This document shows positions 1-5,905 of a stretch of 6,203 nucleotides of DNA, piece after piece (within the stretch, counting starts at the first letter, position 1; every line of letters begins with the position of its first letter). Source of the DNA: an uncultured Sphingomonadales bacterium. Lineage in GTDB: Bacteria > Pseudomonadota > Alphaproteobacteria > Sphingomonadales > Sphingomonadaceae. The notes beneath the pieces are model-generated. The model had not been told where the DNA came from. It was given only the letters and a program-made list of their open reading frames with translations, and searched no databases. The stretch is taken from contig CAJBSR010000227.1 in assembly GCA_903958285.1 (NCBI GenBank), positions 1 to 6,203 of the forward strand, given 5' to 3'. The position numbers were made by a program, and so were the translations under genes.

Positions 1-1314
1 CTCGACCAGTTCGGCCTGCTTGCCGATGGTGTAGCCTTGGATCAGCTCGGTGACTTCAGCGCCGATCATGTGCGCGCCGAGAAGTTCGCCGGTTGCTTCG
101 TCAAACACCGTCTTGATGAAGCCTTCAGCCTCGCCCAGCGCGATCGCCTTGCCATTGCCGATGAAGGGGAATTTGCCGACGCGGACCTTGTAGCCCGCGT
201 CCTTCGCCTTGGCTTCGGTCAGGCCGACGCTGGCGATCTGCGGGTGACAATAGGTGCAGCCCGGGATGTTGAGCGGGTTCATCGCGTGCGGGTGCACGTC
301 GGTGTTGCCGAGCGCTTGTGCGATGGCTTCCGCCGCAATCACGCCTTCATGGCTTGCCTTGTGCGCGAGCCAGGGCGGGGCGGTGATGTCACCGATGGCC
401 CAGAGGCCCGGCACGTTGGTGCGGCACATTGGGTCGGTCTTCAGGAAGCCGCGATCGGTTTCGACCTGCAGCGCCTCAAGGCCGATATTCTCGGTATTGG
501 GCACGATACCGATGGCGACGATGCAGTGGGTGAAGTCCGCCTTGGAGACGGTGCTGTCCTTCGCCTTGATCTCGGCGGTGACGCCGGTGGCTGTCGCTTT
601 CAGGCTGTTGACGCCCGCGCTGGTCATGATGGTCATGCCCTGCTTGGTCAGTGCCTTTTCGAGGAAGTCGGAGACTTCGGCATCTTCGACGGGCACGATG
701 CGGTCGAGCATTTCGACGACGATTACCTCGGCGCCCATGTCATTGTAGAAGCTCGCAAATTCAATGCCGATCGCGCCGGAGCCGATGACGAGCAGCTTCT
801 TCGGCATTTCGGGCGGCACCATCGCGTGGCGATAGGTCCAGATGCGCTTCCCATCGGCGGGTGCAAAGGGCAAGTCGCGGGCACGCGCGCCTGTGGCGAG
901 GATGATGTGCTTGGCGGTCAGTTCTTCGGTCTTGCCATCCTTGGTGACGGAAAGTTTGTTGGCAGCGATGAGCTTGCCGTCGCCCATATGGACGGTGATT
1001 TTGTTCTTCTTCATCAGGTGGCCAATGCCCTGATTGAGCTGCTTGGCGACACCGCGTGAGCGCTTCACCACCGCATCGATATCCGCGCTGATGTTCGCCG
1101 CTGTCAGGCCATAGTCGCCTGCGTGCTGCATGTAGTGAAAGATCTCGGCGGACCGGAGCAGCGCCTTGGTTGGGATGCAGCCCCAGTTAAGGCAGATGCC
1201 GCCCAGATTTTCGCGCTCCACAATCGCGGTCTTCAGGCCCAACTGCGCCGCGCGGATGGCGGCCACATAGCCGCCGGGGCCGGAACCGAGTACAATAAGG
1301 TCAAAATCAGACAT
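1..1314 (-). CDS. lpdA: Dihydrolipoyl dehydrogenase (E3), C-terminus cut by window edge
   Basis: This is the FAD flavoenzyme that reoxidises the dihydrolipoyl group of E2 and reduces NAD+; it acts in the cytoplasm as part of the pyruvate dehydrogenase complex. The frame is open for 438 codons from ATG at 1314 to the window edge. Residues 6-15 form the N-terminal FAD Rossmann motif (GSGPGG). The redox disulfide pair is C41 and C46 in the ICLNWGCIPTK motif. The NAD-binding GxGxxG is G178-G183, ending in E201 of the second strand. A second FAD contact, the IGD motif, is at 307-309. The final visible residues (GAEVTELIQGYTIG) belong to the dimerisation domain. About 25-30 residues are missing, including the catalytic His-Glu pair. 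AAGGA at 1322-1326 lies 7 nt before the ATG. It is the third gene of the E2-thioesterase-E3 operon, 17 nt after its neighbour. The family call is near certain; assignment to this complex follows from context. Confidence 0.97.
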   Translation of the reverse strand, partial: MSDFDLIVLGSGPGGYVAAIRAAQLGLKTAIVERENLGGICLNWGCIPTKALLRSAEIFHYMQHAGDYGLTAANISADIDAVVKRSRGVAKQLNQGIGHLMKKNKITVHMGDGKLIAANKLSVTKDGKTEELTAKHIILATGARARDLPFAPADGKRIWTYRHAMVPPEMPKKLLVIGSGAIGIEFASFYNDMGAEVIVVEMLDRIVPVEDAEVSDFLEKALTKQGMTIMTSAGVNSLKATATGVTAEIKAKDSTVSKADFTHCIVAIGIVPNTENIGLEALQVETDRGFLKTDPMCRTNVPGLWAIGDITAPPWLAHKASHEGVIAAEAIAQALGNTDVHPHAMNPLNIPGCTYCHPQIASVGLTEAKAKDAGYKVRVGKFPFIGNGKAIALGEAEGFIKTVFDEATGELLGAHMIGAEVTELIQGYTIGKQAELVE

Positions 1315-1321
1315 GGGGAGG

Positions 1322-1326
1322 TCCTT
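1322..1326 (-). promoter_or_regulatory. Ribosome binding site of lpdA
   Basis: On the minus strand, AAGGA sits 7 nt before the ATG at 1312-1314. It supports that start and gives E3 its own translation initiation inside the operon, in the short gap after the thioesterase stop codon at 1332-1334. Confidence 0.7.
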
Positions 1327-1331
1327 ATTTT

Positions 1332-1694
1332 TTAGTCAGGCGTGCAGGGCCGAGGGCGGTTGGCATCATCGACAGCGACAAAGGTGAAGCGCCCTGTGGC
1401 AACTGTTTCGACGAAATCACTGTCCCGTTCCCGCCGGTCCGCGCGGGCGGAAATCGTCATGGACGTTGTGCCGGTCTTTTCCATCGTGGTGAAGACGGAC
1501 AGTTCGTCACCCATCACAGCGCCAGCCGGAAAGCGCATCTCGTCTGCTGCCACAAGAATGGCGCGGCCTTTGCTGTGCCGCGAGGCGCGCGATGCCGCGC
1601 CGAGCGCCATCTGGCTGATGATCCAGCCGCCAAACGCGCCGCCATAGGGGTTGGTGTCTGTCGGCATGATCGTGACACGGATGTCAGGCGTCAT
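1332..1694 (-). CDS. Hotdog-fold acyl-CoA thioesterase-like protein in the PDH operon
   Basis: A 120-residue single hotdog domain resembling YciA-type acyl-CoA hydrolases, which cleave acyl-CoA thioesters in the cytoplasm. Visible family landmarks are MPTDTNPYGGAFGGWIISQM at residues 10-29, the central ADEMRFPAGAVMGDEL strand region (50-65), the KTGTTSMTI strand (73-81) and the terminal FTFVAVDDANRPRP (104-116). It is slightly short for the family because the C-terminal tail is minimal. As I recall YciA, two Asp residues sit in NGDIFGGW and SQMD; here they are Gly19 and Ala30, so activity is uncertain. Acidic D51 and E52 could substitute. It begins 33 nt after the pdhC stop and ends 17 nt before lpdA, so co-transcription is likely. 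Z. mobilis has an extra ORF in the same position, as far as I recall. Substrate unknown; clearing of acyl-CoA around the complex is only a guess. Confidence 0.85.
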   Translation of the reverse strand: MTPDIRVTIMPTDTNPYGGAFGGWIISQMALGAASRASRHSKGRAILVAADEMRFPAGAVMGDELSVFTTMEKTGTTSMTISARADRRERDSDFVETVATGRFTFVAVDDANRPRPCTPD

Positions 1695-1727
1695 GGGCGT
1701 AGGTCCGTGTTCGCAGCGTCGCGCTGG

Positions 1728-3032
1728 TCAAGCCACCAGCCCCAGCGGCTTTTCGCAGAGTTCGCGGAAGGCCTTCATCAGCTGGGCGCCGTCCGCACCG
1801 TCAATGGCGCGGTGGTCAAAGCTGCCAGTGGCCGACATGACGGTGGCGATCTGCAAGCTATCGTCGATGACGAAGGGCCGCTTCTCGCCTGCGCCAATCG
1901 CCATGATCATGGCCTGGGGCGGGTTGATGACGGCGTCGAACTGCTTGATGCCGTACATGCCCATGTTGGAGAGGCTGGCCGTGCCGCCCTGATATTCGTG
2001 CGGCTGCAATTTGCCGTCCTTGGCGCGGGCGGCGAGGCTGGCCATCTCGGTTGAGATTGCGCTGATGGTTTTGCTGTCCGCGCCGGTGATGATCGGGGTG
2101 ATCAGACCGTTGGGGACGGAGACGGCCACCGAAATATCGGCGCGCTGATATTCGATCAGCGTGTCCCCGGCGAAGCTGACATTGCACTTGGGCACCTGCA
2201 CCAGCGCGAGGCCCAGCGCCTTGATCAGCATGTCGTTGACCGACAGCTTGATGCCGCGGCTTTCGAGGCTGGCATTGAGTTCAGCGCGCAGTTTGAGCAG
2301 CGCATCCAGACGGACATCGACGGTCAAGTAAATGTGCGGCACCTGCTGCTTGCTCTCGGTCAGGCGGCGCGCAATCGTCTTGCGCATGCCGGACAGCTTG
2401 ATGACCTCATGCGGGGTTGCGATGTCGCCGAGCTGAACCGGTGCGGGCGCAGGCTTTGGCGCGGCGGCGGGAGCAGAGGGTGCGGGTGTTGCGGGCGCTG
2501 CGGCTGCAGGTGCAGCAGATGCCGGAGCACCCGATGCAGCGGCTTCGACGTCCGCCTTCACGATGCGGCCATTTGGCCCGGTTCCGGTGAGGCTGTTGAT
2601 ATCAACACCCAGTTGTTCGGCAAGCCGTTTGGCGAGAGGGGAAGCAAGCACGCGGTCACCTTTCATCTGATCCGTTTGTCCTGAGTCTGTTGAGGGAATG
2701 TCCTTCTGCGCCACAGGCGCTGGGGCGGCCAAGGGCTGTGCTGCCGGGGCAGGTGCCGCTGCCTTTGGTGCAGCCGGTGCCGCGTCTTCGTCTTCGCCCT
2801 GAATGAGCGCAATCACGGTCCCGACCTTCACGCCGTCAGTGCCTTCAGCCACCAGAATCTTGCCCACCACGCCTTCGTCAATGGCTTCGAACTCCATCGT
2901 CGCTTTGTCGGTTTCAATCTCGGCGAGGATGTCGCCTGAGGAGACTGTGTCACCCTCCTTCACCAACCATTTGGCGAGGGTGCCTTCCTCCATCGTCGGG
3001 GAAAGGGCGGGCATTTTCAGTTCGATTGGCAT
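1728..3032 (-). CDS. pdhC: Pyruvate dehydrogenase E2, dihydrolipoamide acetyltransferase
   Basis: This 434-residue protein forms the core of the pyruvate dehydrogenase complex and transfers acetyl from lipoyl-lysine to CoA. Residues 1-78 are one lipoyl domain with the modified lysine at K43 (IETDKATME). Residues 81-122 are a flexible Ala/Pro linker with an odd polar end. Residues 126-162 are the peripheral-subunit-binding domain ([16 protein letters not shown]...GRIVKADV). Residues 163-204 are a second Ala/Pro linker. Residues 205-434 are the catalytic domain, with active-site H407 and D411 in [10 protein letters not shown] at 3032 is chosen because the lipoyl domain starts directly with [22 protein letters not shown] lies about 11 nt upstream. 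A longer reading from TTG at 3077 adds 15 residues with no family match. It is the first gene of the operon here, with no E1 gene before it. The [11 protein letters not shown] and DHRAIDGA signatures favour PDH E2 over 2-oxoglutarate dehydrogenase E2. Confidence 0.96.
   Translation of the reverse strand: MPIELKMPALSPTMEEGTLAKWLVKEGDTVSSGDILAEIETDKATMEFEAIDEGVVGKILVAEGTDGVKVGTVIALIQGEDEDAAPAAPKAAAPAPAAQPLAAPAPVAQKDIPSTDSGQTDQMKGDRVLASPLAKRLAEQLGVDINSLTGTGPNGRIVKADVEAAASGAPASAAPAAAAPATPAPSAPAAAPKPAPAPVQLGDIATPHEVIKLSGMRKTIARRLTESKQQVPHIYLTVDVRLDALLKLRAELNASLESRGIKLSVNDMLIKALGLALVQVPKCNVSFAGDTLIEYQRADISVAVSVPNGLITPIITGADSKTISAISTEMASLAARAKDGKLQPHEYQGGTASLSNMGMYGIKQFDAVINPPQAMIMAIGAGEKRPFVIDDSLQIATVMSATGSFDHRAIDGADGAQLMKAFRELCEKPLGLVA
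2670..2699 (-). repeat. Degenerate dispersed-repeat-like segment inside the E2 linker
   Basis: Residues 112-121 of E2 ([10 protein letters not shown]) are encoded by a stretch reading TTTGTCCTGAG followed by TGTTGAGGGA on the plus strand. From memory this resembles, with a few mismatches, a short sequence of the type GTCCTGAGCTTGTCGAAGG that is scattered in many sphingomonad genomes. Its codons (TCA, ACA, TCA, GGA, CAA) differ from the GCC/GCG/CCG style of the linker around it. Resemblance is judged by eye and could be coincidence. Confidence 0.4.
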
Positions 3033-3061
3033 GTATGGGTCTACCTCTGGCAAGGTCTTTA

Positions 3062-3090
3062 CGGATAGGACGCGCAATCCCTAGCGTCAG
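3062..3090 (-). promoter_or_regulatory. Possible sigma70-type promoter of the pdhC operon
   Basis: On the minus strand, CTGACG (3085-3090) is followed after exactly 17 nt by TATCCG (3062-3067), about 30 nt before the pdhC ATG. This fits the loose TTGAC / TAT-rich consensus used by alphaproteobacterial housekeeping sigma factors, and would give a leader of roughly 20-25 nt. Both hexamers are imperfect, so this is only a candidate. Confidence 0.3.
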
Positions 3091-3098
3091 TGGGCGGC

Positions 3099-3124
3099 TT
3101 GCGCCAGCCCGAGGAATGGCGCAA
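3099..3124. promoter_or_regulatory. Perfect 8-bp inverted repeat in the divergent spacer, possible operator
   Basis: TTGCGCCA (3099-3106) and TGGCGCAA (3117-3124) are exact reverse complements separated by 10 bp. The repeat lies between the divergent pdhC and UspA-like starts, just upstream of the candidate pdhC promoter. The half-site centres are 18 bp apart, close to two helical turns, as expected for a dimeric regulator. No T-run follows on either strand, which argues against an intrinsic terminator. It could instead form a hairpin in the leader of the plus-strand gene. The regulator is not identified. Confidence 0.4.
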
Positions 3125-3148
3125 CTTGCACGCATTCGATTTCAAATG

Positions 3149-3153
3149 GGAGG
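3149..3153 (+). promoter_or_regulatory. Ribosome binding site of the UspA-like gene
   Basis: GGAGG lies 11 nt before the ATG at 3165. It selects this start over the in-frame GTG at 3090, because the residues after 3165 begin directly with the first beta strand of the family. Confidence 0.6.
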
Positions 3154-3164
3154 GGTGGGACCCC

Positions 3165-3620
3165 ATGCGGGTATATCTGGTTGTGGTGGACGATACGGAA
3201 GAGGCGGAAATCGCTCTGCGTTTCGCGGCCCGCCGTGCGGCGAAGACCGGTGGCGGTGTGGAAATCCTGACGATTGCGGAACCTGAAGAATTTGTCGCTT
3301 GGGGGGCGGTTCAGGCCACCATTCAGGCCGAAGCGGAGGAACGCGCACAGGATGTCGCCAATCGGGCGCTCGACCTGCTGGGCGATGAAAAAGGCGTCCT
3401 GCCGCGCATTGTCGTGAAGCATGGTGAGCCGGTGGCTATGATTATGGAGGCGATCTCGGAAAATCCCGATGTCGCCGCCTTGGTGCTGGGCGCCGCCAAA
3501 GACGGTGTGCCGGGGCCACTTGTCGCGCACTTTGCCGGACCGGAAGCGGGAAATTTGCCCGTTCCGTTGATGGTCATCCCTGGGTCTCTGAGCCGCGAGG
3601 CACTTGACCGGCTGAGCTGA
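3165..3620 (+). CDS. UspA-like universal stress family protein
   Basis: A 151-residue protein with one Usp-like alpha/beta fold. It opens with strand MRVYLVVVDDTEEAEIALRF and a helix (residues 12-27), then strand VEILTIAEP (32-40). A long charged helix follows (48-73), then the strand-helix IVVKHGEPVAMIMEAI (82-97), the strand AALVLGAA (104-111) and the terminal strand VPLMVIPG (133-140). Canonical ATP-binding members carry GxxGx9G(S/T) after the fourth strand. Here that region reads GAAKDGVPGPLVAHFAGPEAG, with Pro126 where Ser/Thr is expected, so nucleotide binding is doubtful. Usp proteins are cytoplasmic and stress-linked, but no specific partner can be named. It is transcribed alone, divergent from pdhC, and shares the spacer that holds the inverted repeat, so co-regulation with the operon is possible. 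The call is good for fold, weak for function. Confidence 0.8.
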   Translation: MRVYLVVVDDTEEAEIALRFAARRAAKTGGGVEILTIAEPEEFVAWGAVQATIQAEAEERAQDVANRALDLLGDEKGVLPRIVVKHGEPVAMIMEAISENPDVAALVLGAAKDGVPGPLVAHFAGPEAGNLPVPLMVIPGSLSREALDRLS

Positions 3621-3656
3621 CCTGCGTGACAGCCCGGCCGGTCGTGCCCCACCCTA
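3621..3656. other. Convergent gap between UspA-like and envelope-protein genes
   Basis: Only 36 bp separate the two facing stop codons. The gap holds the 8-bp palindrome CCGGCCGG (3634-3641) but no hairpin with a T-run on either strand. No shared intrinsic terminator can be supported here. Confidence 0.5.
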
Positions 3657-4874
3657 TCAGCGATAGACGACCCTGCAGACGCAGGTCGGCTTCTTCGCTG
3701 GCCGAACAGCGACGCGCGTGCGCTTCGGTGTTACACGTGCGCGCGTCGGTGCTGGTGCCCGGACATATTCGGTCACATATTCAGTCGTCGTCGTCGTGGT
3801 GACGACCGGCTGGCTCTGGATGGTGATGGATGTCACGCCGGGGCCGACATTGATCACGCGTTCATTGCCGCTGGTGACATAGTCACCGCCAGTGATATCG
3901 CCACCGTCGGTGACATAGTCTTCGGCGGCAACCGGCGCCGGTACGACAGCGGGAGAGACGCGGCTGCGCGTTCCGCCATTCTGATCTGCCCAATGGGCGC
4001 CATCATTATATTCGCCGTTATACGTGCCTTCGTAAACGCGACCGCTCTGGTCGGTCCAGCGCCCGTCCCAGCGTCCGCGCCATTGGCCGTCGGATGTCAC
4101 GCGGTCGCTCGGCACGTCATAGTCATAACCATAGTCGATGTTGCGGGATGGACGCGTATCCCGGTACACGCGTTCCCGCGCAGGCCGACGATTTCTGGAC
4201 GCTTCTGTGACCGCCACACTCGCCAATGCACCAAGGCCGCCGCCGATCAGCGCGCCGGCACCACGGTCTCCACGACCGGCAACCGCCGATCCGAGAATAG
4301 CCCCGGCTGTGCCGCCGACAACAGCGCCAAGAGCCGCAGTTCCGATGCCCGCAAGCGCCTTGTTGCGCCGACGTGGGGCCTCATAGGCGCCATAGCCGTC
4401 GGGATAGGCGCCATAATCGTAACTGGCATCTTCGTAAGAGCGGCTGCGTGTGGCGTTGCGATCCCAGTTATAGTTGGGAACGTAATCGACCACGCGGCCA
4501 TAGCGGTCGGTCATCACGGCATCGTCATAATAACGCGACCAGCCGTAGCCAGCTGATGGCGCCGCAAAGCCGTAAGTTGACCAATTGCCGACATAAAAGC
4601 TCGGGCTGATCCAATAGCTGGGCAGCACATAACCACGATAGGGACGACGATAGGCGGACCAGCCACCCGGCGCCTGCCATCCACCAACCCAGCGGCCCTG
4701 ATACTTCTGCCCGAAGTTGTGGCCCATGGTCGGCTGCACGTTCATGCGCGAGATCATCGGTCGGCCCGGCGTGTGCCGGTAGAAGCCCCCTTTGCCCATT
4801 GATTCGCCCGCCATTGCGGAGGTGGAGGTGAGGGCAGTGGCCAGCGCAAGTGCTGGAATTAAAAAGCGTCGCAT
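3657..4874 (-). CDS. Exported RcnB-like / glycine-zipper envelope protein
   Basis: A 405-residue protein with a Sec signal peptide: positive MRR, hydrophobic 4-16, and AMA before a likely cut after residue 22. Residues 60-135 resemble the RcnB family (RPYRGYVLPSYWISPSFY, then GYGWSRYYDDAV and DRYGRVVD). RcnB of E. coli is a periplasmic nickel/cobalt homeostasis protein, but sphingomonad members need not share that role. Residues 146-170 are Tyr-rich. Residues 173-226 are a two-segment glycine zipper (GTAALGAVVGGTAGAILGSAVAG, then GAGALIGGGLGALASVAV), as in SlyB-type outer-membrane proteins. No lipobox Cys is present. Residues 262-292 hold Trp/Gly repeats resembling MORN units (GRWDGRW, YEGTYNGEY). 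The tail contains six Thr in a row, is rich in Arg/Lys and ends with C398 and C400. ATG at 4874 is chosen for the signal peptide and GGGAG 9 nt upstream. Monocistronic; exact role unknown. Confidence 0.82.
   Translation of the reverse strand: MRRFLIPALALATALTSTSAMAGESMGKGGFYRHTPGRPMISRMNVQPTMGHNFGQKYQGRWVGGWQAPGGWSAYRRPYRGYVLPSYWISPSFYVGNWSTYGFAAPSAGYGWSRYYDDAVMTDRYGRVVDYVPNYNWDRNATRSRSYEDASYDYGAYPDGYGAYEAPRRRNKALAGIGTAALGAVVGGTAGAILGSAVAGRGDRGAGALIGGGLGALASVAVTEASRNRRPARERVYRDTRPSRNIDYGYDYDVPSDRVTSDGQWRGRWDGRWTDQSGRVYEGTYNGEYNDGAHWADQNGGTRSRVSPAVVPAPVAAEDYVTDGGDITGGDYVTSGNERVINVGPGVTSITIQSQPVVTTTTTTEYVTEYVRAPAPTRARVTPKRTRVAVRPAKKPTCVCRVVYR
3783..3800 (-). repeat. Trinucleotide repeat coding for six threonines
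   Basis: Codons 359-364 of the envelope protein read ACC, four times ACG, then ACT. The triplet tract can only change the threonine count if it slips, without breaking the frame. It lies in a TTTTTTEYVTEYV stretch before the basic tail. Confidence 0.6.
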
Positions 4875-5012
4875 CGTTAACGGCTCCCCGTGTACTCGGT
4901 CTTGCACGATGTGATTACCCGTGCCGGACCCTATCAAATCGAGCCATATTTAACAGTATTGCAACCATATTGCCACGAACGGATTCTGAGGGATTTGTCC
5001 CGATTCAGGACT
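4875..5012 (-). promoter_or_regulatory. Probable promoter region of the envelope-protein gene
   Basis: This 138-bp gap separates the msrC stop from the envelope-protein start. The part at 4941-4976 is clearly more AT-rich than anything around it, with TTAAATATGG on the minus strand. Two copies of TATTGC on the plus strand (4957-4962 and 4968-4973) lie 11 bp apart. Exact -35 and -10 boxes cannot be fixed by eye. A weak hairpin at 4986-5008 may belong to the end of the upstream operon. Confidence 0.4.
4986..5008 (-). terminator. Weak hairpin after msrC, doubtful terminator
   Basis: CTGA (4986-4989) pairs with TCAG (5005-5008), and GGGA (4990-4993) pairs with TCCC (4998-5001), with a 4-nt loop and a 3-nt bulge. 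It lies just after the msrC stop at 5013-5015. No U-run follows, so intrinsic termination is not supported by sequence alone. Confidence 0.15.
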
Positions 5013-5498
5013 TTAAAGGGCGATGCGCGGCGCGATCAGCGCACAAATTGCCTCCATCCCGGTTTGATCTTCGGCATCGAAGCGGGCGAGGTGGGGACTG
5101 TCCAGATCGAGAACCGCGAGCAGCTTGTCATTGTGGACGATCGGCACAACGAGTTCTGATTGAGAGGCCGCGTCGCAGGCAATGTGACCGGGAAAGGCAT
5201 GGACGTCTTCGATGCGTTGCGTCTCCAGCATTGCGGCGGCAGCGCCACAAACACCTTTGCCGATGGCAATGCGGATGCAGGCGGCTTTGCCCTGAAAGGG
5301 GCCAAGCACCAGTTCGCTGTCGACCATCCGGTAGAACCCGGACCAGTTGAGGCCGGGCACATGTTCCCAGATGAGGGCGGCCACATTGGCCATGTTGGCG
5401 ACAGCGTCCGGCTCATCGGACGTGATCGCATCGACCGCTGCCATCAGATCACGATACAGGTCGGCCTTGGTGCCTTGGGCGATATCGAATGTGTACAT
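5013..5498 (-). CDS. msrC: Free methionine-(R)-sulfoxide reductase (GAF domain)
   Basis: A 161-residue single GAF-domain enzyme that reduces free, not protein-bound, methionine-(R)-sulfoxide in the cytoplasm, using thiol chemistry recycled by thioredoxin. The family signature is plain: NWSGFYRMV at 51-59, LVLGPFQGKAACIRIAIGKGVCG at 63-85, and DVHAFPGHIACDAASQSELVVPI at 98-120, closing with AVLDLDSPHLARF (128-140). The three redox cysteines are C74, C84 and C108. Their spacing (10 and 24) equals that of C84, C94 and C118 in the E. coli enzyme. Length is normal. AAGGA lies 6 nt before the ATG at 5498, and that ATG overlaps the arfB stop by one base (TGATG), indicating translational coupling. 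It is the last gene of the operon. Confidence 0.94.
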   Translation of the reverse strand: MYTFDIAQGTKADLYRDLMAAVDAITSDEPDAVANMANVAALIWEHVPGLNWSGFYRMVDSELVLGPFQGKAACIRIAIGKGVCGAAAAMLETQRIEDVHAFPGHIACDAASQSELVVPIVHNDKLLAVLDLDSPHLARFDAEDQTGMEAICALIAPRIAL

Positions 5499-5905
5499 CA
5501 GTCGTCCTTTATCCTGCCGCGCCCTTTTTTGACATCGCTGCGGATGGCCTTGCCGGTCAGGCGGCGTTCCTTGGCAGCGCGGGTGGGTTTGGTTTTGACG
5601 CGCCTGCGCGGCGCCTGATGCGCTTTCCAGACGAGCTCGGCCAGCCGTTCACGCGCATCCTGCCGGTTTGCGTCTTGCGTCCGATATTGGCGCGCGGTGA
5701 TGAGGATTTCGCCTTCGCTGGTCCAACGGCTGCCCGCCAGCACTTTCAGCCGGGCATAGACCGGCGGGGACAGGCGGAGCGCATAGACATCCAGCCGAAG
5801 CTGAACCGCGGTGGCCACTTTGTTGACATTCTGCCCACCCGGCCCGGTCGCGGCAAGGAAACGTTCCTCCAGCGCGTCTTCCGGAAGCGCAGGATGGTCA
5901 GCCAT
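5498..5905 (-). CDS. arfB: Alternative ribosome-rescue factor, peptidyl-tRNA hydrolase ArfB
   Basis: A 135-residue relative of class I release factors that enters ribosomes stalled without a stop codon and hydrolyses the peptidyl-tRNA. The catalytic GGQ is G23-Q25 in [19 protein letters not shown], followed by the small RF-like domain through [16 protein letters not shown] (69-84). The C-terminal tail (99-135) is very basic and keeps the [14 protein letters not shown] pattern that, in known ArfB, inserts into the empty mRNA channel. The short length and absence of a codon-recognition domain separate it from RF1/RF2. ATG at 5905 overlaps the upstream rluA-type gene by 8 nt (ATGGCTGA), which favours it. 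ATG at 5920 would add five residues and cannot be excluded. Its stop overlaps the msrC start. Confidence 0.93.
   Translation of the reverse strand: MADHPALPEDALEERFLAATGPGGQNVNKVATAVQLRLDVYALRLSPPVYARLKVLAGSRWTSEGEILITARQYRTQDANRQDARERLAELVWKAHQAPRRRVKTKPTRAAKERRLTGKAIRSDVKKGRGRIKDD

Noticed and set aside
37..1059. Long plus-strand open frame of 340 codons
   Set aside because: It is the exact antisense of lpdA, which has clear motifs throughout. The encoded protein shows only Asp/Gly/His-rich composition typical of an opposite-strand frame in GC-rich DNA.
2334..2684. Plus-strand frame coding for a Cys/Gly/Arg-rich protein
   Set aside because: It is the reverse reading of the Ala/Pro linker of E2; the Cys/Gly repeats come from GC-rich alanine codons on the other strand.
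3033..3077. Upstream TTG start extending E2 by 15 residues
   Set aside because: The extra residues match nothing in E2 proteins, and the lipoyl domain begins exactly at the ATG at 3032. The extension would also swallow the likely promoter -10 region.
3090..3164. GTG start extending the UspA-like protein by 25 residues
   Set aside because: The added residues are not family-like and would cover the inverted repeat. ATG at 3165 has GGAGG in front and begins at the first beta strand.
3634..3641. CCGGCCGG palindrome as part of a bidirectional terminator
   Set aside because: The stem is self-complementary without a loop, no T-run follows, and such palindromes are frequent in GC-rich DNA.
3993..4556. 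Plus-strand frame with hydrophobic Ala/Val/Ile stretches
   Set aside because: It is antisense to the Tyr-rich, glycine-zipper and repeat parts of the envelope protein, and has no recognisable domain or ribosome binding site.
4875..4937. TTG start extending the envelope protein by 21 residues
   Set aside because: It would put a polar stretch before a textbook signal peptide. ATG at 4874 has a good ribosome binding site.
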